Source of the DNA: JADJPO01 sp963724535 | Lineage (GTDB): Bacteria > Actinomycetota > Actinomycetes > Actinomycetales > Kineosporiaceae | Assembly (NCBI GenBank): GCA_963724535.1 | Contig: CAVRVD010000017.1 | Span: 372,001 to 436,000 of the forward strand | DNA: 64,000 nucleotides | Direction: 5' to 3' | Shown here: piece by piece, positions 51,878-59,911 of the stretch | How the letters are laid out: each line of letters begins with the position of its first letter | How positions within the stretch are numbered: the stretch's first letter is position 1 | Translations under genes and position numbers: made by a program | Notes under the pieces: model-generated | The model's input: only the letters and a program-made list of their open reading frames with translations | What the model was told of the DNA's origin: nothing | Databases searched by the model: none

Positions 51878-51894
51878 TCGACATGTCGACCCTA
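51878..51894 (-). promoter_or_regulatory. Promoter and palindrome upstream of the GH26-like gene
   Basis: On the minus strand TAGGGT (51894-51889) is followed directly by the perfect 12-bp palindrome TCGACATGTCGA (51878-51889), which would cover the transcription start. The leader would be about 110 nt. The rest of the 51768-52027 gap shows no gene. Confidence 0.4.
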
Positions 51895-52027
51895 CCGTGC
51901 GGCCCGCTATGCCCGTTCTGGGAGGTGGTCATGGTCGTGAACACGCCACCACAACCGTCGCGGCCGGAAGTGTGATGGCCGTCGCCCCCAAGCTGCTCCC
52001 ACGGAACCCCACGATGGTTGCGGTCGC

Positions 52028-52982
52028 TCATGCCGTGTTCTGGTCGGGGACCGGTTCGTATCCGGCCGCCGCGACGACCGCCTTGCCGATCATCGTGGAG
52101 CCCTCCAGCAGCCGGTGCGCCTCGCAGAGCGTGTCGGCTGTCAGCGGGCTGAGCGTCCGGGTGAGAGTGGGCTTGAGCACACCGGCGTCGAACAGCCGCG
52201 CCGCTGCGTCGAGGAGATCGCGCTGGGCGGTGCTCGTGGGGTCGAAGAGCGGCCTCGAGAACATCAACTCCCAGTGCCAGGTCTGGCTCTTGACCTTCAG
52301 CGGCAGGATGTCGAGCCCTTCCGGCTCGTCGATGTCCACCACCTGGCCATGGACGGCCATGACGTCGGCGTACGTCTGTGCATTGCCCGCGGAGAAGGGC
52401 GAGAGGATGTGGGTCACCCCACCGGGTGCCACCTCAGCAACCTCCGTGCGCAGGTGATGGTGATCACCATAGAACCGACGCCGCCCGCGCCCGCCATCAC
52501 CAGGAGAGTGCCGGTGCTCTCCACGGTGAGTCGCATCCGGTCGAACAGCGACTCCCAGGCGGTGATCGTGGTCAGGGGCGCTGCGGCGGCCTGGGCGAAG
52601 TCCAGGGACGCAGGCTTGTGCCCGACGATCCGTTCGTCCACCAGGTGGTGTTCGGCGTTGGAGCCGGATCGGGCGATGCTGCCGGCGTAAACCTCATCCC
52701 CCGGGGCGAAGACGGTCACCTCAGGGCCGGTGACGACGACCACGGCGGCCGCGTCGAAGCCCAGCACCTTTCGGCGAGGGCTGCTCGGCGAAGGAGGCGC
52801 GGACCTTCAAGTCGACCGGGTTCACCGAGACGGCACGCACCTCGACGAGCAGGTCGTGGGGACCGATCGGGTCAAGGGGGATCTCCACCTCCGCGAAGGA
52901 CTCCGGGGCGTCGACGTCTCCAGCGGCCAGGGTGGCGACGGCTCGGGTGGTACTCGGCAGAGGGGTGCGGTCGCTGTGTTCA
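52028..52982 (-). pseudogene. Zinc-type (MDR) alcohol dehydrogenase pseudogene
   Basis: The pieces of one medium-chain dehydrogenase lie in different frames. The N-terminal part includes GPHDLLVEVRAVSVNPVDLKVRAS; the central part starts VLGFDAAAVVVV and reaches GAGGVGSM; the C-terminal part starts APGGVTHILS and includes WHWELMFSRPLF. A one-base insertion near 52770 separates the first two; between the second and third, near 52430, a frameshift coincides with loss of about 35-40 residues of the cofactor domain. A further shift near 52955 seems to separate the GTG start at 52982. Three lesions make sequencing error unlikely. Confidence 0.8.
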
Positions 52983-53217
52983 CGATGCGCTTCCTTCTTC
53001 GAGTGCCCTGGGGCCCGGACGCTCGGCCCGACCGCACCCAACCAGCATGGACGGCGGTACCGCCACAGCACCACCACCGCTCACGGAGCCGGCCGCTGCC
53101 GATGCCAGCGCTGCCGCGATGCCGTCGCCGCCTCCCGAGCCACTCGGCGCCGCCACGGCAGGGCCAGCCCCGCACACTGCGAACGATCGACACCGACGGC
53201 CCCATCCCCGGCAGTTG

Positions 53218-53330
53218 GTGTCCGCAAGACCATCTGGTACCCGGCCCTGGCTGTCGCCGGTCTCGACATCCACGTCAGACCCCATGACCTGCGCCACGCC
53301 GGCATCACCAACGAGACAGCTACCTCACAC
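53218..53330 (+). pseudogene. Tyrosine recombinase (integrase) remnant
   Basis: About 37 codons read VRKTIWYPALAVAGLDIHVRPHDLRHAG..., ending in the H-x-L-R-H box of phage-type integrases. Upstream and downstream sequence in this frame does not continue the domain (no catalytic Arg box or Tyr motif). It is a leftover of an integrated element. Confidence 0.6.
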
Positions 53331-53495
53331 GTGAGCCGCACCCGCACGACAGAGGCAGGAACCCGTGCCGATTCACTATTTGCAGGTGCTGTCGCACGAG
53401 TCGGGGCTGATGCCACGTCAGTGCGCCGCTGCTCGGCGCCTCTTCCGCGTGGCCCCTCCTCACGTCCAAGGGCCGGCGCCCTCCAAGGCACGTGG
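53331..53495. other. Non-coding stretch after the integrase remnant
   Basis: No convincing gene, promoter or repeat is visible between the remnant and the PAS-GGDEF gene end. Confidence 0.4.
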
Positions 53496-54401
53496 CTACC
53501 CTGTGTCCGGGGTCCGGGCGGTGGCCAGGGCGCAGCCGTCGAAGGCAGTCCGTTGATCAAGCCGTTCCTCAAGCTCGGAAAACAGCGTTGTGACCCCGGA
53601 ACCGCGCTTGGCGATCACCATCCTGATTTCCACGTCACATCCAGCCGGCGCTCCGGCGGTTTCGCTCCAGCGCTGCACGGCCTCCCAGAAGCGATCGAGG
53701 AGCAGACCGGCTTCCTCCACGTCGTTGATCGGGCAGGCCAGCATCGGCCTTCGTCCACCCAGCAGGGCCAGCGCGTCGCGAACGCGGAACGAGCTGGCCA
53801 GGCGGGTAGTCAGTCCCGGCAGGTCCATCCTGCCCCCGGGCCGCCCCGGCCGGCCGGCGGCGTTGTCCCGGATGTGAGCGGTCATCAGCACGGTGTGGGC
53901 ACTCCCGGTAGCCGGGTCGAGCAGGTTCTCGAGCCGCTTGCGGACTCCTCGTCCGTCGGGGGTCGAGACGTCGTGCAGATCGACCGGGGCCAGCCAGGGG
54001 GGGCGGGTTCGGCAGCCGGCAACCCTCAGCAGCCGCCTCCCACGTGTATCCCGAATTCGGTAGGCATGAACCAGGTATCGGGCGGGCGCGAGCGTGTTGG
54101 AGTCCACTGGCGGAGGATCGTCGCGCCGGCGAAGCGGCGTCACCCCCGGCACTTCGATCACCGTTCCGGGAACGGCCCCAGTGACGACGGCACGCAATTC
54201 GGCAAGAGTAGCCGGGCTGGTCTCGGAAAAGAGCTCGGACCAACCCCGAAGCAGGGCTGCAGGACGCGTCCTACCAGTCAGTCCGGCGAACTCGGGATTG
54301 GCGAAGACGCACATCAGGTCTGGAGTGAAAGCGCCCAGCGCCAGCGGCGCGGGTAGCGGCCCGCTGGGACCTTCGGACGCAGGCACGGTGGTCAGAGCCA
54401 T
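53496..54401 (-). CDS. PAS domain protein with degenerate GGDEF domain
   Basis: A 301-residue soluble protein. Residues about 20-115 look like a PAS domain (APLALGAFTPDLMCVFANPEFAGLTGR is the span). The C-terminal half follows the GGDEF layout: LENLLDPATGSAHTVL where DxLTGL... is usual, and RDALALLGGRRPML where the GGDEF loop is usual. The acidic catalytic residues are gone (GGRRP), so it cannot be a cyclase in the normal way; it may bind a ligand or partner. ATG with GAGGAG upstream. Precedes the CheB/CheR genes divergently. Confidence 0.65.
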   Translation of the reverse strand: MALTTVPASEGPSGPLPAPLALGAFTPDLMCVFANPEFAGLTGRTRPAALLRGWSELFSETSPATLAELRAVVTGAVPGTVIEVPGVTPLRRRDDPPPVDSNTLAPARYLVHAYRIRDTRGRRLLRVAGCRTRPPWLAPVDLHDVSTPDGRGVRKRLENLLDPATGSAHTVLMTAHIRDNAAGRPGRPGGRMDLPGLTTRLASSFRVRDALALLGGRRPMLACPINDVEEAGLLLDRFWEAVQRWSETAGAPAGCDVEIRMVIAKRGSGVTTLFSELEERLDQRTAFDGCALATARTPDTG

Positions 54402-54579
54402 GGGGTACTCCTCGGAGTAGGGCACGCCCAGACGGCCCCATGGCTGGGAGGGGCACCGCGCGGACAGCGTTAGAGGTGGGGACGTACGCAGGGATCGGTG
54501 GGCCGAAGGGGCGCAGGCGGCCTCGGCTCGAGGCGACAGCGACAAACGCCGGGCGATAGCAGCCGCGTCATGACCGCAA

Positions 54580-54603
54580 GTAATGATCCGATTACGGACT
54601 CTA
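54580..54603 (-). promoter_or_regulatory. Promoter and dyad of the PAS-GGDEF gene
   Basis: TAGAGT (54603-54598, minus strand) is followed by the dyad GTAAT-GATCCG-ATTAC (54580-54595), on the expected transcription start. The leader would be about 190 nt. In the 54402-54827 gap this and the CheB promoter are the only signals seen; the region is visibly less GC-rich around 54600-54710. Confidence 0.4.
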
Positions 54604-54815
54604 GCTGTTCTTACTGGCCCGGGCAACCAAAATCGCAACACTCTGGTCATCTTCGACTACTTTGTGTAAATACCCCGAGTTGTCCAGATTGGGAAAAGAA
54701 AGGCGCCGGACCGATCCCGGACCGCCAGCACGGAAGGGTCCGTCGCCGAGTGGCGTGGTCCGTCGGGCAGGGGGCACGGTCGGGCCTCGACGTTCCGCCG
54801 CAGTAGTCAAAGGAA

Positions 54816-54821
54816 TACGCT
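54816..54821 (+). promoter_or_regulatory. -10 element of leaderless cheB-like promoter
   Basis: TACGCT, 6 nt before the GTG at 54828; supports GTG rather than the adjoining ATG as first codon. Confidence 0.5.
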
Positions 54822-54827
54822 GAACAG

Positions 54828-55886
54828 GTGATGGCATCGCACCCGGTCGCTGCTCGCCAGGATGCGACCGTTCGCGATCTCGTCGTGATCGGCGCATCGG
54901 CGGGCGGTGTCGAGACCCTGCAGCAACTGGTCGCCGGGCTGTCCCCAGATCTGCCGGCCGCGGTGCTGATCGTGCAGCACCTGCTGCCGGTCGGGTCGAC
55001 CGTGTTGCCGAACATACTTTCTCGCGCCACGTCGCTGCCTTGTTCCATGGCGCACGAGGGGGACGCACTCGTGGCCGGGCGGATCCTGATTGCCCCTGCG
55101 GACCGGCACCTGGTGGTCTGCGAGGACCATGTCACTCTCTCGGCCGGCCCCAGGGAGAACAGCAGCCGTCCGGCAGTGGACGTGCTGTTCCGTTCCGCGG
55201 CCCGCTCATATGGCCCCAGGGTGATCGCGGTGGTGCTCTCCGGCGCACTGGACGACGGAACCGCCGGGATGGTCGCCGTCCGTGCCTGCGGCGGCGTCGG
55301 CATCGTGCAGGACCCGGCCTCGGCAATCCAGCCGAGCATGCCCCGCTGCGCGCTGGAGGGGGCCGGGGCGGACTATGTCCTCCCGGTCGCCGCCATCCCG
55401 GCCATGCTGGCCGAGTTGACGACCGCCGAGCTGGACGTCGAGTGGACCGGCCCGAGCGACTTGGTTTCGGCCGAGGTCGAGTTGGCGCAGGTCAGTGCCG
55501 GGACAGCCCATAGGCTGGAGGGCGCGCGCATCGGGGAGCCCTCGGGGCTGACCTGTCCGGAATGCGGGGCCTCGCTGTTCCGAATCGAGGACGGCGGCCC
55601 GACCCGATTCCGGTGCGGGCTGGGGCACGCTTGGTCGCCGGAGACCCTGGTCGCCCAGCAGCGGACGGCGTTGGAGAGCGCACTATGGATGGCCCTGCGC
55701 ACCCTGGAAGAGCGGGCGGCGCTTACGGGAGAGCTGAGCCAACGCGCCCTCGCGGCAGGACGTGGCTTGTCCGGTCAGTCGTTCGAGGAGCAGTCCCGGG
55801 AGGCGATCAGGGCCGCGGCACTGGTACGAGAACTCCTCCTGCGAGCGGCCTCTGGCGGCGTCGACCTGGCTCCGCGCCGCTTGTGA
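54828..55886 (+). CDS. cheB: Stand-alone CheB-type methylesterase with C-terminal zinc-ribbon
   Basis: A 352-residue protein with the CheB catalytic domain at residues about 15-205: serine in VIGASAGG, histidine in IVQHLL, aspartate in SGALDDGTAGM. There is no N-terminal receiver domain. A zinc-ribbon-like CPECGASLFRIEDGG...CGLGHAW and a helical tail follow, as in the CheB proteins paired with CheR-PAS proteins. No CheA, CheW or MCP gene is nearby. The cheR-like gene starts 76 bp later. Confidence 0.88.
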   Translation: MMASHPVAARQDATVRDLVVIGASAGGVETLQQLVAGLSPDLPAAVLIVQHLLPVGSTVLPNILSRATSLPCSMAHEGDALVAGRILIAPADRHLVVCEDHVTLSAGPRENSSRPAVDVLFRSAARSYGPRVIAVVLSGALDDGTAGMVAVRACGGVGIVQDPASAIQPSMPRCALEGAGADYVLPVAAIPAMLAELTTAELDVEWTGPSDLVSAEVELAQVSAGTAHRLEGARIGEPSGLTCPECGASLFRIEDGGPTRFRCGLGHAWSPETLVAQQRTALESALWMALRTLEERAALTGELSQRALAAGRGLSGQSFEEQSREAIRAAALVRELLLRAASGGVDLAPRRL

Positions 55887-55962
55887 GCACCACCAGGGCT
55901 GGCGGCCGGCGGCCTTCGCGCCGAGGGGCACTGGCGCCACACCAGCAGGGGAGGCTCATGTG

Positions 55963-57810
55963 ATGGAGCCGGACCCGCAACTCGAACAACTGCTGGTCTT
56001 TCTGCGAGAGCAGCGAGGATTCGACTTCACCGGCTACAAGCGTGCCAGCCTCACCCGGCGAATCGGCCATCGGATGTCGGGCCTGCAGGTGGGGAGCTTC
56101 GAGGATTACCAGGATTACCTCGAGGTCCACCCCGAGGAGTTCACCCTGCTGTTCAACACGATACTGATCAATACCACCGATTTCTTCCGGGACACCGAGT
56201 CCTGGGACTACATGCGCTCAGAGATCGTGCCGACGTTGCTCGCGGCCCGAACGGATCGCCCGATCCGGGTCTGGAGCGCAGGGTGCGCCTCCGGTGAGGA
56301 GGCCTACTCGCTCGCCATGGTCCTGGCCGACGCCCTTGGCCAGGAGGACTTCCGGCAGCGTGTGAAGATCTACGCCACGGACGTCGATGAGGAAGCGTTG
56401 GCCTACGCCCGTGCTGCCTCGTACACGGCGCGGGAACTGCGCGGCCTGTCACAGGAGCAGCTGGAGGCCTATTTCGAGCCGAACGGCCCGCGCGGCTCGC
56501 GACGCACATTCCACAAGGCGCTCCGCCGCTCAGTGATCTTCGGTCGCAACGACCTGATACAGGACGCTCCGATCTCGCACGTGGATCTGCTGGCATGCCG
56601 CAACACACTGATGTACTTCAATACTCAGGCACAGGAAAGGATCCTCGGGCGCCTACGCTTCGCGCTCAACCCGGAAGGTGTGCTGTTCCTCGGCAAAGCC
56701 GAGTTGCTGCACAGTCACGCTTCCTCATTCAGCCCCATGGAGACACGGCGGCGGTTCTTCCGCAAGCTGCCGTCCGTCGCGGTGCGCCCGACGCAGGTGC
56801 CCGTGCCGTTCCGCCCGGACGCGAGCGGTGTCCTGGTGCCGTCGCATCCGGATTTGATCCGGGAGCTGGCCCTGCTGTCCTCGCCCGCCGCGCAGATGTT
56901 GATCGATGCCTCCGGACGGCTGGTGCTCAGTAACCACCGGGCGGAACTACTCTTCGGTGTCGGGATGCGGGACGTCGGACGCAGGTTCCAGGACCTGGAG
57001 ATCTCCTACCGGCCGGTCGAACTGCGGTCCGTGATCGACGAGGCGACGGCGAGCGGTCATCCCGTCTGGGCGCGGGAGCTGGTCTGGCAACGGCCGAAAC
57101 CGGAAGCCGATGAATTGACCTTTGACGTCCAGGTTGTTCCTCTGGCAGGCGCCTCGGGCGGCATCGTCGGTACGACCGTAATCTTCAACGACGTCACCCG
57201 CTACCGGCAGATGCAGACCGAGCTCGAGTTCGCCAACCGACAGCTGGAGTCGGCACTGCGGGAGCTGCAGTCCTCGCACGAGGAACTCGAGACCACGAAC
57301 GAGGAGCTCCAGTCCACCGTGGAGGAGCTGGAGACCACGAACGAGGAGCTCCAGTCCACCAACGAGGAGCTCGAGACCATGAACGAGGAGCTGCAGTCGA
57401 TGAACGACGAGCTCCAGATCAGCAACGAGCAGCTGAGGCATCGGACCGAGGAGGTGTTGCACCTCAACGAGTTCCTGGAGTCGATCCTCACCAGCATGCG
57501 GGCCGGGGTGGCGGTGGTCGATGTCGCCCAGCAGGTGCTTGCATGGAACGACGCCGCTGTGGACCTGTGGGGCGTCCGGCCGCAGGAGGCAATCGGATGC
57601 GGCCTGCAGGACATCGATATGGGTCTGCCCGTGGAGGTCCTTCGCCCTGCGCTGCGGAAGACCCTGGATGGCGCCAGTGACCTGGAGCCGCTGACCGTGG
57701 ACGCCGTTAACCGCCGAGGGCGGGCGGTCCGCGTCCGAGTCTCGGTGAGCCCGCTGCAGAGGGCCTCGAAGACCGTGGCGGGGGCCATCATCCTGATGGA
57801 GGTCCTCTGA
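55963..57810 (+). CDS. cheR: CheR methyltransferase - PAS - coiled coil - PAS protein
   Basis: A 615-residue protein. Residues 1-255 are a CheR methyltransferase (FRDTESWDYM, SAM motif VWSAGCASGEEAYSLAMVL, TDVDEEALAYAR, DLLACRNTLMYF). A PAS domain (about 305-410) is followed by a striking coiled coil of repeated NEELQS/EELETTN units (about 425-490) and a second PAS (about 495-610). ATG preceded by GTG and GGGGAGG; either start is possible. Likely a light-, redox- or ligand-linked signalling protein working with the CheB upstream. Confidence 0.9.
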   Translation: MEPDPQLEQLLVFLREQRGFDFTGYKRASLTRRIGHRMSGLQVGSFEDYQDYLEVHPEEFTLLFNTILINTTDFFRDTESWDYMRSEIVPTLLAARTDRPIRVWSAGCASGEEAYSLAMVLADALGQEDFRQRVKIYATDVDEEALAYARAASYTARELRGLSQEQLEAYFEPNGPRGSRRTFHKALRRSVIFGRNDLIQDAPISHVDLLACRNTLMYFNTQAQERILGRLRFALNPEGVLFLGKAELLHSHASSFSPMETRRRFFRKLPSVAVRPTQVPVPFRPDASGVLVPSHPDLIRELALLSSPAAQMLIDASGRLVLSNHRAELLFGVGMRDVGRRFQDLEISYRPVELRSVIDEATASGHPVWARELVWQRPKPEADELTFDVQVVPLAGASGGIVGTTVIFNDVTRYRQMQTELEFANRQLESALRELQSSHEELETTNEELQSTVEELETTNEELQSTNEELETMNEELQSMNDELQISNEQLRHRTEEVLHLNEFLESILTSMRAGVAVVDVAQQVLAWNDAAVDLWGVRPQEAIGCGLQDIDMGLPVEVLRPALRKTLDGASDLEPLTVDAVNRRGRAVRVRVSVSPLQRASKTVAGAIILMEVL

Positions 57811-57845
57811 CAGGCACCACTTCGCGAACACAACGGCAAGACCAC

Positions 57846-57880
57846 GAGGTGCCCGTCCCGCGTTCTGGGACGGGCGCCTC
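57846..57880 (+). terminator. Hairpin terminator after the CheR-PAS gene
   Basis: GAGGTGCCCGTCCC and GGGACGGGCGCCTC form a 14-bp stem with one G-T type mismatch and a 7-nt loop, 36 nt after the stop. No U-tract follows, as usual in actinomycetes. The remaining part of the 57811-58153 gap holds a second imperfect copy of the post-stop sequence CTGACAGGCACCAC near 58118, and no gene. Confidence 0.7.
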
Positions 57881-58153
57881 CCCATGCCACGTGACTTCAG
57901 GTCACTGCATCTCCGGCGCAGGTGGCGATTCTCGAGACCATGATCCCACCCAGACCAGGCCACTTGCCCTGGTGCAGCCCCCCCTCGAGCCCGGTTCGCC
58001 ACGCGATCTGTGGGTAGCTTCGCCGCGGCGGGCCAGGAAGCCGTCTCAGAGGCTGACGGTCACGTGATGGCTCGGGACGTGGTCGTCGAGGCCCTGGGTG
58101 AAGCCGAGGACGGGGTCTGACAAGCACCACCCTGCGAGCGCCGGCTCTCCCGG

Positions 58154-59470
58154 TCAGTCCGCCCCGCGCGGCGAACGGGACTCCAGCACCCTCCGAGCGA
58201 CGTCGACCATCTTGGCGTTCTCCGTATTGCTCATCGTCGTGAGGATCCCCAGAGCGGCCTCGGCGTCCACGTCGCAGCGAGTCATGACCACCCCGCGGGC
58301 CCGCTCGATCACGCTTCGGGAGGCCAACGCTCGCTCAAGCTGGTGGACGAGAGCGTTCAGGCGCTGGCGATCGCGGGCGTCCCGCAGGAGTGCCGACGCG
58401 ATGATGGCGAGCCAGTCGCCGGACTCCACAGCCTGCTGGTCGAAGGTGTTGGCCGCGCCTGCGTACCCGGTGAGGACGCCTATGGTGGCGCCGTCCGGAT
58501 CGTGGATCGGGATGGCCAGCACGTCACGGGGTCCACCGCCGTCGGCGCGGCCGGCCAGTCGTGGCCATTGTCTGGCAGCGCGAAGATCCGGGGCGTGGCA
58601 CCGCCGTCCGGTCCGGTAGGCCTCGAAGGTCGGCCCCTCACCTGCTGTCGACTGCCCTGCGTCGGCGGTGCCAGCGGACAACCCGTCGGCGGCGAAGTGC
58701 GTCGCTGCATCCGGCGATCCAAGGGTGATCGTGGCGGCGTCGGCGCCGGGGATCAGCTGAGTCACCCCAACAGCCAGCCGCAAGAGCAGACGATTGATGT
58801 CTTGGCCGTCCGCCCCGGCCGACGCCGTCGGGTCGAGCAGGGCCGCGGTCACCGCGAGCCAGACGGAGCCTGCTTCCGGCACCGTACCTGTCGGCAACGC
58901 CACCCACCGCACCAGCGGCCCGTCGTCCGCGGGTAGAGGGCCGTCGGGCACCGCGACCAGAGTCACCATGGGGGGCGCGCCTTTGGTGGCGCCGAGCCGG
59001 ACGGTGACCGGTGCCGCAGCTCTGCCCCTGCCCAGGTCTGAAAGCGCGTTCCTAACCGCGCTGCGGTCCGGTACCGGGACGTACCGAACGAGGGGAACGC
59101 GTGCTAGGGGGTAGGGGGCTACCCCGAGCAAAGCGGCGGCGTGACCGTTTACCTCCCGCAGCGTCCCACTCAGATCGGTGAGCAGGACCGGCACCGGCAG
59201 TGCGTGCCACAGTGCGTCACGCCAGCGCTCTTGCGAACGACGCCCTCGGCGAGCCTCGGCTAGCTGGTCCCGTTGAGTACGGATCTCCTCTTCGGCGACG
59301 TGCAGTTCCTCCGCAGCCGCCTGCACCGCGACCATGGCCGTGGCAAGTTCGTCCGGCGGCTGCTGATCGATCGAGCCGGCGTTGACCACCGAACGCTCGG
59401 TGATCCGTCGGCGCAGGTCAACGGCGAGGTCTGCGAGGGCTTCGGCACTTGGCGGAGGCAACGTCGTCAT
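58154..59470 (-). CDS. PAS-GAF-ANTAR regulator
   Basis: A 438-residue protein: helical start, PAS-like segment (LPVPVLLTDLSGTLREVNGHAAALLG span), GAF domain (about 240-375, GEGPTFEAYRTGRRCHAPDL), and C-terminal ANTAR domain (LNALVHQLERALASRSVIERARGVVM ... AALGILTTMSNTENAKMVDVARRVL) that binds paired RNA hairpins and acts by antitermination. The ATG at 59470 has GGAGG upstream; the earlier ATG at 59494 has none. It converges on the CheR gene. Confidence 0.88.
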   Translation of the reverse strand: MTTLPPPSAEALADLAVDLRRRITERSVVNAGSIDQQPPDELATAMVAVQAAAEELHVAEEEIRTQRDQLAEARRGRRSQERWRDALWHALPVPVLLTDLSGTLREVNGHAAALLGVAPYPLARVPLVRYVPVPDRSAVRNALSDLGRGRAAAPVTVRLGATKGAPPMVTLVAVPDGPLPADDGPLVRWVALPTGTVPEAGSVWLAVTAALLDPTASAGADGQDINRLLLRLAVGVTQLIPGADAATITLGSPDAATHFAADGLSAGTADAGQSTAGEGPTFEAYRTGRRCHAPDLRAARQWPRLAGRADGGGPRDVLAIPIHDPDGATIGVLTGYAGAANTFDQQAVESGDWLAIIASALLRDARDRQRLNALVHQLERALASRSVIERARGVVMTRCDVDAEAALGILTTMSNTENAKMVDVARRVLESRSPRGAD

Positions 59471-59518
59471 CCGAGGACTGCCTCCTTCGAGCATGGCCGG
59501 CTGCGCCGGACCTCGATC

Positions 59519-59524
59519 AGCATA
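59519..59524 (-). promoter_or_regulatory. -10 element of the ANTAR regulator
   Basis: TATGCT on the minus strand, leaving a leader of about 40 nt with GGAGG before the ATG at 59470. Confidence 0.4.
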
Positions 59525-59596
59525 GTGTCGAGGACACGATCCCGAAGGTGGTAGGGCCGATGCTCGTCACCTGTCAAGGGCGTTGGCGCGCCTCGG

Positions 59597-59620
59597 GTTC
59601 GTCAGCTCATGCTGACGAAC
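59597..59620. repeat. Perfect 10-bp inverted repeat with 4-nt loop
   Basis: GTTCGTCAGC-TCAT-GCTGACGAAC. It lies in the 441-bp divergent region between the ANTAR regulator and the histidine kinase. Could be an operator or a terminator of a lost gene. No convincing gene is seen in 59525-59898. Confidence 0.75.
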
Positions 59621-59899
59621 TGGTCACCCCAGGGACCGGCGGCAGACATCGCCCGAAGACTTGGACCACCCCGATCCAGCCGTCGACCTCTGCGCGGTCG
59701 CCGCCCAGTGCCGCCGCCAAGGCGTTGACCGGCATCGACCGGGTGTAGGCCGTCCTCGGAGGCCTCCACCTGAGCCGTGCCCACCTCGAGCGGATCATCC
59801 GCAGACGGCTACGGCGCTCGCCGGGGAGGACCCGGTCGCGTCGAGCTCTGACGGCGTGGGACGGACGACGACCTCCCATCGCAGACTCACCCTTGGCGC

Positions 59900-59905
59900 T
59901 AGCGT
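59900..59905 (+). promoter_or_regulatory. -10 element of leaderless histidine kinase promoter
   Basis: TAGCGT, 6 nt before the GTG at 59912; same hexamer and spacing as rarA. Confidence 0.55.
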
Positions 59906-59911
59906 GCTGAT

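Noticed and set aside
54601..55068. Minus-strand frame opposite the start of cheB, ending VVEDDQSVAILVARASKNS
   Set aside because: Most of it is antisense to a well-supported CheB domain; the unusual end lies in the less GC-rich promoter region.
58062..58120. Short frame MARDVVVEALGEAEDGV before the ANTAR gene end
   Set aside because: Only 17 codons, no conserved partner; may be a leftover but cannot be supported.
59760..59850. AraC-like HTH fragment (HLSRAHLERIIRRRL) on the plus strand
   Set aside because: Only 15-20 residues resemble the motif, with stops around it; too weak to call a remnant.
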